From Nitratidesulfovibrio termitidis HI1 (lineage in GTDB: Bacteria; Desulfobacterota; Desulfovibrionia; Desulfovibrionales; Desulfovibrionaceae): a stretch of 64,000 bases of DNA. Every line of letters starts with the position of its first letter. The stretch's first letter is position 1. Location: positions 1,734,250 through 1,798,249 of the forward strand of contig NZ_KI632512.1 in the NCBI RefSeq assembly GCF_000504305.1. The letters are read 5' to 3'. The position numbers were made by a program, and so were the translations under genes. The notes beneath the pieces were generated by a model. It was given only the letters and a program-made list of their open reading frames with translations. It made no database searches and was not told the origin of the DNA. Shown piece after piece: positions 9,431 through 17,851 of the stretch.

Positions 9431-9459
9431 TTGACACGTTTTCATCAAACAGCTAGACA
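9431..9459 (+). promoter_or_regulatory. Sigma70-type promoter candidate
   Basis: TTGACA at 9431-9436, a 17-bp spacer, then TAGACA at 9454-9459, inside an AT-rich island. The same -10 hexamer and spacing occur at the atp operon promoter (42378-42406). It points toward the DMT exporter, about 340 bp downstream. Confidence 0.5.
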
Positions 9460-9466
9460 TGACGCA

Positions 9467-9485
9467 TACGATTTATAAAATCGTA
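9467..9485. promoter_or_regulatory. Operator-like palindrome
   Basis: TACGATTTATAAAATCGTA is a perfect 8-bp inverted repeat around ATA. It lies immediately downstream of the promoter above, at the expected transcription start, so a bound protein would block initiation. It is also upstream of the divergent moeA gene. The cognate regulator is not identifiable from the sequence. Confidence 0.5.
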
Positions 9486-9807
9486 ACACTGAAGCCGTCG
9501 ATGTGCTTCGCAAGCAAGCTACGCATCCCTCCCGCCTGCGCCCCCGTCGTTCCCGCCGACGGGGGCGCGCTGCGTACACCCCCGTACTTTAGGCTGTCGC
9601 GGCCATGCCGCCACCCCGCGTCGACTGAACACGGTTGGCGAGTGTCGCGCGCCTTCGTCTGCACGTCCTCATCTGGCATGCCCCCGCTCCACCCCACCCG
9701 GTGTGCCGTCTGGCCCGACCTGTTGCGGTTCGGCCCGGCCTGACCTGGCTTGACACCCCCATGCCCCCGGCGTAGGCAGGATGCTCCTCAATTTCCGGAG
9801 CACATCC

Positions 9808-10707
9808 ATGCACGCATCTTCACGCACGGGCGTGGGCACGCGCGGCGTCCTGCTGGCGCTGGCGGCCACCGTCATCTGGTCCGGCAACTTCATCGTGGCG
9901 CGCGCGCTGGCCGACAGCATGCCGCCGGTATCCGTCTCGTTCGCGCGGTGGCTGGTGGCCACCTGCGTCCTGCTGCCCTTCGGCCTTGGCCCGCTGCGCC
10001 GCGAATGGCCCGTGGTGCGCGCCCACCTGGCCTACTTCTGCGTGACCGGCTTCGTCGGGGTTTCGGTGTTCAACACCCTCATCTACGTGGCCGGACGCAC
10101 CACCGCAGCGCTGAACATGGCGCTTATCGCCACGTCCTCGCCCATCTTCATCATCCTGTTCTCGCGGGTATTCCTGGGCGAGGCGGTGACCCTGCGCCGC
10201 CTGGCGGGCCTGGCCACGGCGGTGACAGGCATCGTGGTGCTGGTGACGCGGGGCGACCTTGCGCGACTGTCCACCCTTACCTTCACCAGCGGCGACCTGT
10301 GGATGGTGGCCGCCTCCATGCTGTTCGCGGGGTATTCGGTGCTGGTGCGCAAGCGCCCCACGGGCGTGGGGCAGACCACCTTCCTGATGGCCACCTTCAT
10401 TCCAGGCCTGCTGGGCATCCTGCCCATGCTGGCGTGGGAACTTTCCACCGGGTCCATGCCGGTGTTCACACCGCAGGCCGTGATCGGGGTGCTGTACATC
10501 GGGCTGGGGGCATCGCTCATCGCCTACCGCTGCTGGAACCTGGCCATCGCGGCCATCGGCCCCAGCCGTTCGGCGCTGATCTACTATTCCCTGCCCGCGT
10601 TCAGCGGGCTGGAGGCGCTGCTGCTGCTGGGCGAACCGGTGACGCCCGCCCACTTCACCAGCGGCGCGCTGATCCTGGGCGGCATTCTGGTGGCCACGCG
10701 GGAGTGA
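9808..10707 (+). CDS. EamA/DMT-superfamily transporter (RhaT/YdcZ-like exporter)
   Basis: 299 residues, almost entirely hydrophobic, with about ten predicted membrane segments in two EamA repeats. The first repeat opens ALAATVIWSGNFIVARAL and contains the conserved region FCVTGFVGVSVFNTLIYVAG. The second carries ASMLFAGYSVLVRKRP and IGLGASLIAYRCWNLAI. The family exports small metabolites or amino acids through the inner membrane; the substrate cannot be told from sequence. The ATG at 9808 has GGAG eight bases upstream and is preferred over the ATG at 9781. It is followed by repeat copy B instead of a simple terminator. Confidence 0.9.
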   Translation: MHASSRTGVGTRGVLLALAATVIWSGNFIVARALADSMPPVSVSFARWLVATCVLLPFGLGPLRREWPVVRAHLAYFCVTGFVGVSVFNTLIYVAGRTTAALNMALIATSSPIFIILFSRVFLGEAVTLRRLAGLATAVTGIVVLVTRGDLARLSTLTFTSGDLWMVAASMLFAGYSVLVRKRPTGVGQTTFLMATFIPGLLGILPMLAWELSTGSMPVFTPQAVIGVLYIGLGASLIAYRCWNLAIAAIGPSRSALIYYSLPAFSGLEALLLLGEPVTPAHFTSGALILGGILVATRE

Positions 10708-10723
10708 GGTTCACGCCCCGCCA

Positions 10724-11068
10724 AGGGCTGTTTCTGAATGAGGATTTTCGTTCGTTGGCAAGGGAAACGAGCCGGCCATGAAGGAGTGCCCTAGCCGTTA
10801 GGTGAGCTTGCGAACCTTACGGATAAGGACAGCAGAGCGCGGCAGCCGTTATGCGAGTCTTCGAGCATTACGGATGGCGACCGCAGAGCTATGGCAGGCG
10901 AAGTTTGACCGCGTTGCGCACGATGCCCGTATCGCTGCTGTCCCCATCCGTACGGCTCGCAGACTCGCCTACGGCTGGGGCAAGGCTCGCAAGCTCGCCT
11001 AACGGGCACGCTCCGCGCCCTTCGGGTCGGTCAGCCAACGGGCGAAAAGACCATTCAGATGCAGCCCT
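10724..11068. repeat. MITE-like palindromic repeat, copy B (expanded, composite)
   Basis: Terminal inverted repeats (AGGGCTGTTTCTGAATG at 10724-10740 and its near complement at 11052-11068) and outer arms match copies A and C. The centre is replaced by about 200 bp of a second nested inverted repeat: a unit resembling GTTAGGTGAGCTTGCGAAC occurs near 10798 and again degenerately near 10849. The complementary units are near 10960-11001. The element fills the whole gap between the convergent DMT exporter and sigma54 activator genes. Its right end abuts the TAG stop of the latter. Confidence 0.7.
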
Positions 11069-12671
11069 AGCCCCGGAACTCGCCCACATCCATCCCCAGT
11101 CGCGCCACCATCTTCTGGATGGCCACCCGCGACAGGCCGGACAGCCGCGCCGCCTCGGACACGTTGCCCCCGGTCTGGGCCAGCAGGTCGCGCAGGTAGC
11201 CCTGGGTGAACTGGTCGGTAACGCGGGCCTTGGCCGCCTTGTACGGCACGACGCCGCCCCCGCCCGCAGCAACTGCCCCGCCTGTCCCGACTGCCCCGAC
11301 TGCCCCGACTGCCCCGACGGGGGAGACAGGCGCAATGCCCCCGGATGCTTCCGTGTGCCCCTGTCCTCCAACCTGACCACCCGTCGGCCCGGTGACCACA
11401 CCTCCAGTTCCGACACTGGCGGGATTCGTGGAACCGGCTATTCCCCCCTGTCGGGTCCGCAGCCAGTCGCCCGTGCGGCCAAGCCCGCCCGCCGCCACAT
11501 GGCGCACCGTATCCATGCCCAGCACCTCCCCGCCACTGAACAGGGTCAGCCTGCGCACCACGTTTTGCAGTTCGCGCACGTTGCCCGGCCAGTCGCGCCC
11601 GGCCAGATGGTCGAGCACGTCCGGCGCCACGGTCTTCTGCGGCAGGCCCAGCTCGTCGCAGGCATTGCGCAGGAAGGTGACCGCCAGCAGGGGGATGTCC
11701 TCCACCCGTTCGCGCAGGGGGGGCACCCGGATGGTGACCACGTTGAGCCGGTAGAACAGATCCTCGCGGAATTCGCGCGAGGCCATGCGGGCCTCCAGGT
11801 CCTGGTTGGTGGAAGCCACCACCCGCACGTCCACGTTTTCGGTGCGGCCGGAACCCACGGGGCGGATTTCGCCCTCTTGCAGAAAGCGCAGCAGTTTGGT
11901 CTGGATGGGCTGCGAGATGTCGCCTATTTCGTCCAGATGCACGGTGCCGCCATCCGCCATGGCGAACAGCCCCTTGCGGTCACGCTCCGCCCCGGTGAAG
12001 GCCCCGCGCACATGGCCGAACAGCTCGCTTTCCAGCAGATGTTCCGGAATGGCCGGGCAGTTCACGGCCAGAAAAGGCATGGAGGCGCGCTGGCTCTGCC
12101 TGTGGATGGTGCGGGCCACCATTTCCTTGCCCGTGCCCGATTCGCCCCGCACCAACACCGTGTAGTCCGACTGGGCCACGGTGGCGATGGTGCGGCGCAG
12201 GGCCTGCATGGCCTGCCCCTGCCCCACCAGGTCGTCGCGGCCGGTGCCCAGCGAAACCACGTCGCGCAGGCGGCGGTTCTCCGCCAGCAGGCGGCTGCGT
12301 TCCAGCCCCTTGCCCAGCACGCGGGCCAGTTGGTCCGGCTCCACGGGCTTGGCCACGAAATCGTAGGCCCCGGCGCGTAACGCCTCCACCGCCGTTTCGA
12401 TGGAGCCGTGCGCGGTCAGCACCACCACGCTCAGGTCCGGGTCCTGTTCCAGCGCCATGGGCACCAGTTGCAGACCGGTCATGCCAGGCATGCGCAGGTC
12501 GGTGAGCAGCACGTCCACCCGCTGCGCCCGCAGGCAGTCCAGCGCCTCTGCACCGGAGAAAGCCTGGGCCACCTCCACCTCGGGAAACAATTCCGCGGCC
12601 AGACGCGAAAGCCCCCGGGCGAAATCCGGTTCGTCGTCCACGATGAGCACGTGCGGTCGGTGGGGCATCAT
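11067..12671 (-). CDS. NtrC-family sigma54-dependent response regulator
   Basis: 534 residues. The receiver domain spans 7-120, with the phosphoacceptor Asp in LLTDLRMPG (about 58) and acidic pocket VDDEPD. The AAA+ domain has Walker A GESGTGKE (about 176-183), the sigma54-contact loop GAFTGA (about 223-228), a Walker B-like GGTVHLDEIGD, and the arginine-finger region FREDLFYRLNV. A Fis-type HTH is at the carboxy end (GGNVSEAARLSGLSRVAIQKMV). A ~75-residue Gly/Val linker between AAA+ and HTH contains an iterated VGA tripeptide encoded by a 9-bp DNA repeat. The start ATGA overlaps the kinase stop, so the pair is translationally coupled. It likely activates the sigma54-like promoter ahead of the exporter gene at 17705 (inference). 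Confidence 0.95.
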   Translation of the reverse strand: MMPHRPHVLIVDDEPDFARGLSRLAAELFPEVEVAQAFSGAEALDCLRAQRVDVLLTDLRMPGMTGLQLVPMALEQDPDLSVVVLTAHGSIETAVEALRAGAYDFVAKPVEPDQLARVLGKGLERSRLLAENRRLRDVVSLGTGRDDLVGQGQAMQALRRTIATVAQSDYTVLVRGESGTGKEMVARTIHRQSQRASMPFLAVNCPAIPEHLLESELFGHVRGAFTGAERDRKGLFAMADGGTVHLDEIGDISQPIQTKLLRFLQEGEIRPVGSGRTENVDVRVVASTNQDLEARMASREFREDLFYRLNVVTIRVPPLRERVEDIPLLAVTFLRNACDELGLPQKTVAPDVLDHLAGRDWPGNVRELQNVVRRLTLFSGGEVLGMDTVRHVAAGGLGRTGDWLRTRQGGIAGSTNPASVGTGGVVTGPTGGQVGGQGHTEASGGIAPVSPVGAVGAVGAVGTGGAVAAGGGGVVPYKAAKARVTDQFTQGYLRDLLAQTGGNVSEAARLSGLSRVAIQKMVARLGMDVGEFRG

Positions 12672-15379
12672 TCCTCCCGGATTGGGGCGTCACTGTCCGC
12701 CGGTTGACCGGCAGCCGGGCCGGATTCGAAGTCGGACGAGGGGTCGGGCAGGGGCGAAAGCTCCGGATCTGCGGACGACACGGACATGGCGGACGACGCG
12801 GATACAGCGGACGACGCGGATACGGCGGACGGCACGGGAACGGCGGGCGGCGTGGAACAGACGGCGCCCACCACCGGCAGGCGCACCGTGAACTCCGCGC
12901 CGCCGAGTTCGGCGCTGTCGCCCGCCGTCACGCTGCCGCCCGCGTCCACCACCAGACCGTAGACCACGGCAAGGCCGAGGCCCGTACCCATCTCCTTGGT
13001 GGTATAGAACGGATCGAACACGTCCTTGCGCAGATGCTCGGGCACGCCGGGGCCGGAGTCGGCCACGGTGGCCACCACCTCGCCGGGGTTCTCGCCCCGC
13101 CGCACCCGGATGCGCACCCTGCCCTCGCCCGAGGCGGGCAGCGCGTCCAGCGCGTTGAGCACGAGGTTGCTGAAAATCTGTTCCAGGGCCTGCTCACCCG
13201 CAGTGACCGGGGGCAGGTCCGGCTCCGTCTCCGCCGTGACCGAGGCGAATTTCTTGGCCCCCTGCACCGCAAAGACCTCCGCCACCGAGCGCGCCACGCG
13301 GGCAATGTCCGATGGGGCCACCCCGGCGGCCTTGGGCCGGGCGAAGTTCAGCAGGTCGCGCAGCACGCGCTGGGCCTGGCGGGTATGCCGCAGGATCACG
13401 TCCAGGTCGGCCTGCTGCTGGGCATCGCCGGTATTGCGGCGCAGCAGCTCGGCGTAGCACAGGATGACCCCCAGCGGGTTGTTGATCTCGTGGGCGAGAC
13501 CGGCGGCCAGCTTGCCCACGGTGACCATCTTTTCGCTTTGGCTGACCTGTGCGAACATGCGCTTTTCCAGCGTGGTCTCGCGCACGTAGACCGCCGCGCG
13601 GCCAGGCTCGTCGGCCCCGCGCGCCAGCGGATACAGGTTGACCATGAACGAACGCCCGCCAGGCAGCACCACCTCGCGCGATTCCGCCCCCTGTGCCGGG
13701 ACGGGCATGGCGGGCACGGCCCGGCCGGAGACGCCGGAACCGCGGGCCTGCCCCGCATTACCGGGCAGGCGTGTGCCGTCCCCGCCGCCCAGGGCGGCCA
13801 GCAGGTCGCCAGAGGGTGCGGAACCGCCGGAAAGCTCCAGCGACAGCCGTCGCGCGCCCTCGTTGGCGATGATCACCGCGCCGGAACCGTCCACCAGCGC
13901 CAGCGGATCGCGGATACCCTCGAACACCGATTGCAGCACGTCCATGTGGCGCACCAACCGGTCCAGCGCCGAAAGGTTCTCGGCCACGGTGCCAAGCTGC
14001 CGCCCCAGCGCGGCCAGCACGTCCAGGTTCTGGCGCGCCGCGTTGTCGGCGTCGTCCCATTCCAGGCACAGCAACCCCTCGGCGGCGCCCGCCTGCGCTT
14101 CCACGGGCACGAAGACGCTGGCCCCGCGCAGCAGGGCGCACCCGCCGGTCAGCACGTCGGCCAGGGGCACGGGCAGGTCGGGCCGCCGGTCGCGCTCGGG
14201 CCAGGCGTAGAAATTGTGCGAGGCAAAGGTGCACACGTAGGCGATGCGCCGCGCGCCGAAGCGCCGGGCGATCTGCGGCAGGGCGTAGCGCCACAGCTTG
14301 TCGCGGGTGCGCAGGCCGCGCATGTCCTCGAACAGCTTCACGAACAGGTCCACGTCGGCGCGGCGCTCGCCCGCCTCGCGCGAAAGCTCGGCGGTGCGCT
14401 CGTCCACCATCTGGCGCAGGTTGTCGGCGTAACTTTGCAGGCGTGCACGGGCATCGGCCAGGTGGTGGGCCACCTGCTCTATGCCGTCCACCAGTTCCTC
14501 GATTTCGTCGCCCTGCTCCAGCCGCGCGATGAGTGCGGCGGGCCGGACGCCACCGCCGCCCCCGTCCATTCCATCGGGCCCTTCTCCCCCCTCGCCCCCC
14601 TCACCCCCCTCACCTAGGGTCCGGCGAAACACCCCGGTCAGGCGGCGCAGGTTGCGCACCACCAGCACGCGGAACACCACGTTGGCCGAAGAAAAGAAGA
14701 TCAGCGCGCACACGATGAGAAAGGCGAAATAGGTGGTGATGGACTGGCGCAGGTGCGACACCGCATCGGAAACGGGCACGCCCACGTAGTCCAGCCCGGC
14801 GATGCCATCCTGTTCCTGGCCAAACCCCCTGTCGCCGTACATTTCCACCAGTTGCGGCGGCGCATCCGCCGGGTTGCCGTGGCAGGTCATGCAGGGCGCG
14901 GCAAAGGCCACCGGACGGGCAATGACGTAGTACTGCTGCCCGCCCACCGTATCATAGCCGGTCCACAGCGACTGTTCGGGGTTCAGGCGGAAGTGGCTGA
15001 TCAGCCCCCGCTCGTGGGGCGTGGCCTCGAAGGAAGGATTGCGGGCGCCTATGGCCACGCGGCGGTAGATGTGGCCCGTACCGTCGTTGTCCATGCGGTC
15101 CATGACCTGGCGCGAGATGTACGACGAGGACATGGCCTCGATGATGAATTCGCCGGGGTGGGTTTCCATCATGCGCGGGCGCAGCGCCTCGCGCACGAAG
15201 CCCTGGATGGCGTCGATCTGCGAAAAGACCAGGCGGGCCTTGGCGTGCACCTCTTCTTCCAGCACCGTGCGCAGGTGCATGTACAGCACCGTGGCGAACA
15301 GCCCGCCCAGGCCGATGACTGCCACGGCCAGACCGGCAAGGAACTTGTGCTGGAGAGTATGCGGTTTGGGAATGTACAT
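12668..15379 (-). CDS. DUF3365 (Tll0287-like) haem-type sensor histidine kinase
   Basis: 903 residues. TM1 is at about 13-35. A periplasmic DUF3365-type sensor follows, with a single CMTCH c-haem motif at about 163-167, then TM2 at about 213-236 and a HAMP-like region. Next come a GAF-like region, a PAS-like segment, a HisKA H-box (GLAHEINNPLGVI, His about 631) and a HATPase with DSGPGVPE and GTGLGLAVVYG. The cytochrome motif predicts redox, oxygen or NO sensing; DUF3365 domains in characterised proteins bind c-type haem. A Gly-Glu-Gly linker near residue 250 and a Ser/Ala/Val tail near 860-885 are encoded by 9- and 18-bp DNA repeats. It is cotranscribed with its activator and probably with the two upstream genes. 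Confidence 0.93.
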   Translation of the reverse strand: MYIPKPHTLQHKFLAGLAVAVIGLGGLFATVLYMHLRTVLEEEVHAKARLVFSQIDAIQGFVREALRPRMMETHPGEFIIEAMSSSYISRQVMDRMDNDGTGHIYRRVAIGARNPSFEATPHERGLISHFRLNPEQSLWTGYDTVGGQQYYVIARPVAFAAPCMTCHGNPADAPPQLVEMYGDRGFGQEQDGIAGLDYVGVPVSDAVSHLRQSITTYFAFLIVCALIFFSSANVVFRVLVVRNLRRLTGVFRRTLGEGGEGGEGGEGPDGMDGGGGGVRPAALIARLEQGDEIEELVDGIEQVAHHLADARARLQSYADNLRQMVDERTAELSREAGERRADVDLFVKLFEDMRGLRTRDKLWRYALPQIARRFGARRIAYVCTFASHNFYAWPERDRRPDLPVPLADVLTGGCALLRGASVFVPVEAQAGAAEGLLCLEWDDADNAARQNLDVLAALGRQLGTVAENLSALDRLVRHMDVLQSVFEGIRDPLALVDGSGAVIIANEGARRLSLELSGGSAPSGDLLAALGGGDGTRLPGNAGQARGSGVSGRAVPAMPVPAQGAESREVVLPGGRSFMVNLYPLARGADEPGRAAVYVRETTLEKRMFAQVSQSEKMVTVGKLAAGLAHEINNPLGVILCYAELLRRNTGDAQQQADLDVILRHTRQAQRVLRDLLNFARPKAAGVAPSDIARVARSVAEVFAVQGAKKFASVTAETEPDLPPVTAGEQALEQIFSNLVLNALDALPASGEGRVRIRVRRGENPGEVVATVADSGPGVPEHLRKDVFDPFYTTKEMGTGLGLAVVYGLVVDAGGSVTAGDSAELGGAEFTVRLPVVGAVCSTPPAVPVPSAVSASSAVSASSAMSVSSADPELSPLPDPSSDFESGPAAGQPADSDAPIREE

Positions 15380-15543
15380 GCGCGGGAACGACCAGAGGCA
15401 CCGGTCGCCTCGTTGGGATGTGGGGAGGCCCCAGCCTAGCCGCCGCCATGGGCCCCGTCAAGAACCACCGGGCACGCCGGAAGCCCCGGCCCTGCGTGGT
15501 TCGCCGGGAAGGCCGCCAGCCGGAAGCCCGCGGCCCAGCGGAT

Positions 15544-15903
15544 TCAGTTGGCCGTACCGGAGGTTCCGGATGCGGGTGCGGCAGCCACAGGCCCGACAAC
15601 CGCACTGGCCTCGCTGTGTCCGTCGCCGTGCCCGGCCCCCGTGGCCCCTTCGGGTCCGGTGGGCGTGAACCGCCAGGTGGAGCGGGAATTGATCTCCGCC
15701 TGCTGCGACATCTCCACATCCGTATAGTACAACTGGCCGCTGCGGATGCCGTAGATGTCCTGCACCTCGCCATAGTGCTGCAACGCGGGCAGGTGCGCCA
15801 CCACGCGCGGCCCGACAACGAAGAAGAGCGCCCACAGCACCGCCACGGAAACGCCAAAGGCGGCAAGCCGCCCCATGAAAGTATGCTGCAACGTGTGTCG
15901 CAT
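15544..15903 (-). CDS. Small single-pass membrane protein in yeiH operon
   Basis: 119 residues starting MRHTLQHTFMGRLAAFGVS, with one transmembrane helix at about 10-33, a periplasmic segment (HYGEVQDIYGIRSGQLYYTDVE) and a low-complexity Gly/Ala/Pro tail. I do not recognise a family. The opening HTLQH plus hydrophobic stretch resembles the start of the downstream kinase (HTLQHKFLAGLAVA), suggesting a shared membrane-entry module or a sensor accessory subunit. The start was chosen from a GGGAG Shine-Dalgarno six bases upstream; a longer in-frame extension to 16053 overlaps the exporter gene and is unlikely. It lies 59 bp after the exporter stop, with a hairpin between them. Confidence 0.75.
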   Translation of the reverse strand: MRHTLQHTFMGRLAAFGVSVAVLWALFFVVGPRVVAHLPALQHYGEVQDIYGIRSGQLYYTDVEMSQQAEINSRSTWRFTPTGPEGATGAGHGDGHSEASAVVGPVAAAPASGTSGTAN

Positions 15904-15920
15904 GTAAGCTCCCGGAAGGG

Positions 15921-15952
15921 GGAGCCCGCCCCCGCGGAAAGGGACGGGCTCC
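15921..15952 (-). terminator. Intra-operon hairpin between exporter and small membrane protein
   Basis: GGAGCCCG pairs with CGGGCTCC around a 16-nt loop. There is no T-tract, so it may stabilise or attenuate the message and not end it. Confidence 0.3.
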
Positions 15953-15962
15953 GACATGTTCC

Positions 15963-17705
15963 CTAGATCTTTGCGGTGATCTCGGGGAACACGATGTAGA
16001 ACATGATGTAGGCCATGGTCAGGGTAAGCACCAGGTTGAAGCTCTGGCCGCACACGTACAGGATGAGCGGCTTGCCGCCCTTGAAGTAGTGGGCCAGTTC
16101 GCGGAAGTTGGTGGCCAGGCCGATGGCGGTGAAGGCAAGGCAGAAGAACCAGCCGCGCGCGGAGGCGGTAAGGCCCTTCAGCACGCCCTGGTCAAGCAGG
16201 GCCTTGCCCATGTCCGGACCCAGGCTGCCGCTGATCAGCGAGAAGACGATCGACGCGGCCAGGAAGCCCAGCACGAACTTGGGGAAGCGGTGCCAGATTT
16301 CGCCCACGCCCACCGAATGCCCTTCGCGCGCTTCGACGCGGGTGCACCAGTACACGGCCACGCCGAAGGCGGTGACGCCGATCAGCACGTTCTGGATCAT
16401 CTTGATGGTGGCGGCCACGTACAGGGCCTTTTCACCCAGGAACGCGCCAGCCGCAGCCACCGCGCCGGTGGCGTCGATGGTGCCGCCCATCCAGGCGCCG
16501 CCCAGAATCTGCGGCATGTCCACGGCCTTGATGAAGGCGGGCATGGCGATCATCATGATCGCGGTGAACACCAGCGAAAGGCCGATGGAGAGGGTCAGTT
16601 CCTCTTTCTTGGCCCGGCACGCGGCGGCGGTGGCGATGGCGGCGGAGGTGCCGCACACCGACATGTCGGCCGAGATGACCACGTTCAGGGTCTTGGATTC
16701 CATCTTCAGGATACGCTGGCCGAAGATGAAGGTGCTGATGAGCACGATGGGGGTGACCACCCAGGCCACGAAGATGCCGGGAATGCCGATGGCGATGATC
16801 TTGTCGAACAGCACTTCGGCGCCCAGCAGCACGAGGCCGGTCTTGATGAAGTATTCCACTTCAAGGGCGGGCTTGATCCACTTGGGCGTGCCCACGGTGT
16901 TGGCGATGAGCATGCCGATGATGATGGCCCACGCCTCGGTGCCGATGCCCCAGTACTTCATGGTGGCCTGGCCACCCATCATGGTGGCAAGGCAGGCGAC
17001 CGCGAACACGCCGATGAAGCCCAGCAGGAAGCCGGGCACCGACTTGCCCATGAACTTCATGCCGATGGCGAAGAACAGACCCATGCCCACCATGAGCAGC
17101 GGCAGGCTGGTCAGCAGGTTGACGGGCTTGGACTTGGCCTTGTCGGCGGCGGACTTGGCCTTGGCTGCGGCGGCGCGCCAATCGGCGATCTTGGCCTTGG
17201 CCCCGTCGTTCAGGCCGGCATCGGCAAAGGAGGCGCCAGCGGCGGCCGTTTCGGCGGCCACGGCGGCGGCCATGGCGGCATCGGCCTTGGCCTTGGCTTC
17301 CACGGCCTTCTCGGCATTGGCGGCGGCCTTGGCGTCAGCGGCTTCCTTGCTGATCACAAAGGAATCCAGCGGATTGCTGCTCCAGCCGCCCGGCTTCTTC
17401 AGGAAGGCGGAAATGGCCTTGCCGGTGGGGCTGTCCATGGCCTTCACCTTGGCCTTGTCGTCCTGGGCCTTGTAGTAAGCAATGGTCTTGAACGGGGCGC
17501 GCTGCGCCTCGGCGGCCATGACGGCGTTGGCCTTGGCGATCTTTTCGCCGTATTCCGCCGGGGGATTCAGCAGAAAGACGCAGATGCCCGCGATGATGAT
17601 GACGAAGCCGAGCCAGATGGCCCAGTAGTCTTCCTTGGTCCACAGGTCGGACAGGCGCGATTGCCCGTGATCGACGACGACGTTGGCATTGTCGTTGGTT
17701 GCCAT
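15963..17705 (-). CDS. YeiH/UPF0324-family putative sulfate (sulfur-anion) exporter
   Basis: 580 residues. The carboxy-terminal ~350 residues match the YeiH/PSE family: multiple membrane helices with LGAEVLFDKIIAIGIPG, SADMSVCGTSAAIATAAAC, WMGGTIDATGAVAAAG and the final FCLAFTAIGLATNFREL. Typical members are ~340 residues. This one has an extra amino-terminal module: one helix (AIWLGFVIIIAGICVFLLN, about 32-50), then ~150 residues rich in Ala, Lys and Asp that look like a long helical or coiled-coil segment before the core. The start at 17705 follows AGGAGGAG. The family label of sulfate exporter is prediction. It is the first gene of a probable operon with the small membrane protein, haem kinase and activator. 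Confidence 0.88.
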   Translation of the reverse strand: MATNDNANVVVDHGQSRLSDLWTKEDYWAIWLGFVIIIAGICVFLLNPPAEYGEKIAKANAVMAAEAQRAPFKTIAYYKAQDDKAKVKAMDSPTGKAISAFLKKPGGWSSNPLDSFVISKEAADAKAAANAEKAVEAKAKADAAMAAAVAAETAAAGASFADAGLNDGAKAKIADWRAAAAKAKSAADKAKSKPVNLLTSLPLLMVGMGLFFAIGMKFMGKSVPGFLLGFIGVFAVACLATMMGGQATMKYWGIGTEAWAIIIGMLIANTVGTPKWIKPALEVEYFIKTGLVLLGAEVLFDKIIAIGIPGIFVAWVVTPIVLISTFIFGQRILKMESKTLNVVISADMSVCGTSAAIATAAACRAKKEELTLSIGLSLVFTAIMMIAMPAFIKAVDMPQILGGAWMGGTIDATGAVAAAGAFLGEKALYVAATIKMIQNVLIGVTAFGVAVYWCTRVEAREGHSVGVGEIWHRFPKFVLGFLAASIVFSLISGSLGPDMGKALLDQGVLKGLTASARGWFFCLAFTAIGLATNFRELAHYFKGGKPLILYVCGQSFNLVLTLTMAYIMFYIVFPEITAKI

Positions 17706-17771
17706 GCTAGGGTGCTCCTCCTTTCTGTTTGCCGCCACCGCTGGCAGTGCGGACGGCATGCACCCCTTCCT

Positions 17772-17788
17772 AATCAAGAGGCGTGCCA
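17772..17788 (-). promoter_or_regulatory. Sigma54-type promoter candidate for the yeiH operon
   Basis: In the minus direction TGGCACG, four bases, then TTGAT. The -24 block is perfect with correct spacing, but the -12 block has TTGA where the consensus has TTGC. The predicted start is near 17763, about 58 nt before the exporter ATG. A sigma54 activator is encoded in the same operon. Confidence 0.5.
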
Positions 17789-17851
17789 GACCGGCACAAA
17801 AGCATCATGCCTTCTATTCCGGCAGGTTATGCAGACCCTCACGGCTTCTGG

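Larger units (their letters stand above)
9108..9807. other. Long intergenic region between divergent moeA and DMT exporter
   Basis: About 700 bp without a convincing gene. It has an AT-rich island at about 9425-9490 carrying a promoter-like pair and a 19-bp palindrome (listed separately). The rest is GC-rich, and the small ORFs in it lack ribosome-binding sites and coding character. Confidence 0.6.

Noticed and set aside
9459-9743. 94-residue ORF between moeA and the DMT exporter
   Set aside because: Its ATG lies upstream of the predicted transcription start, there is no Shine-Dalgarno, and the sequence is Pro/Ser/Arg noise.
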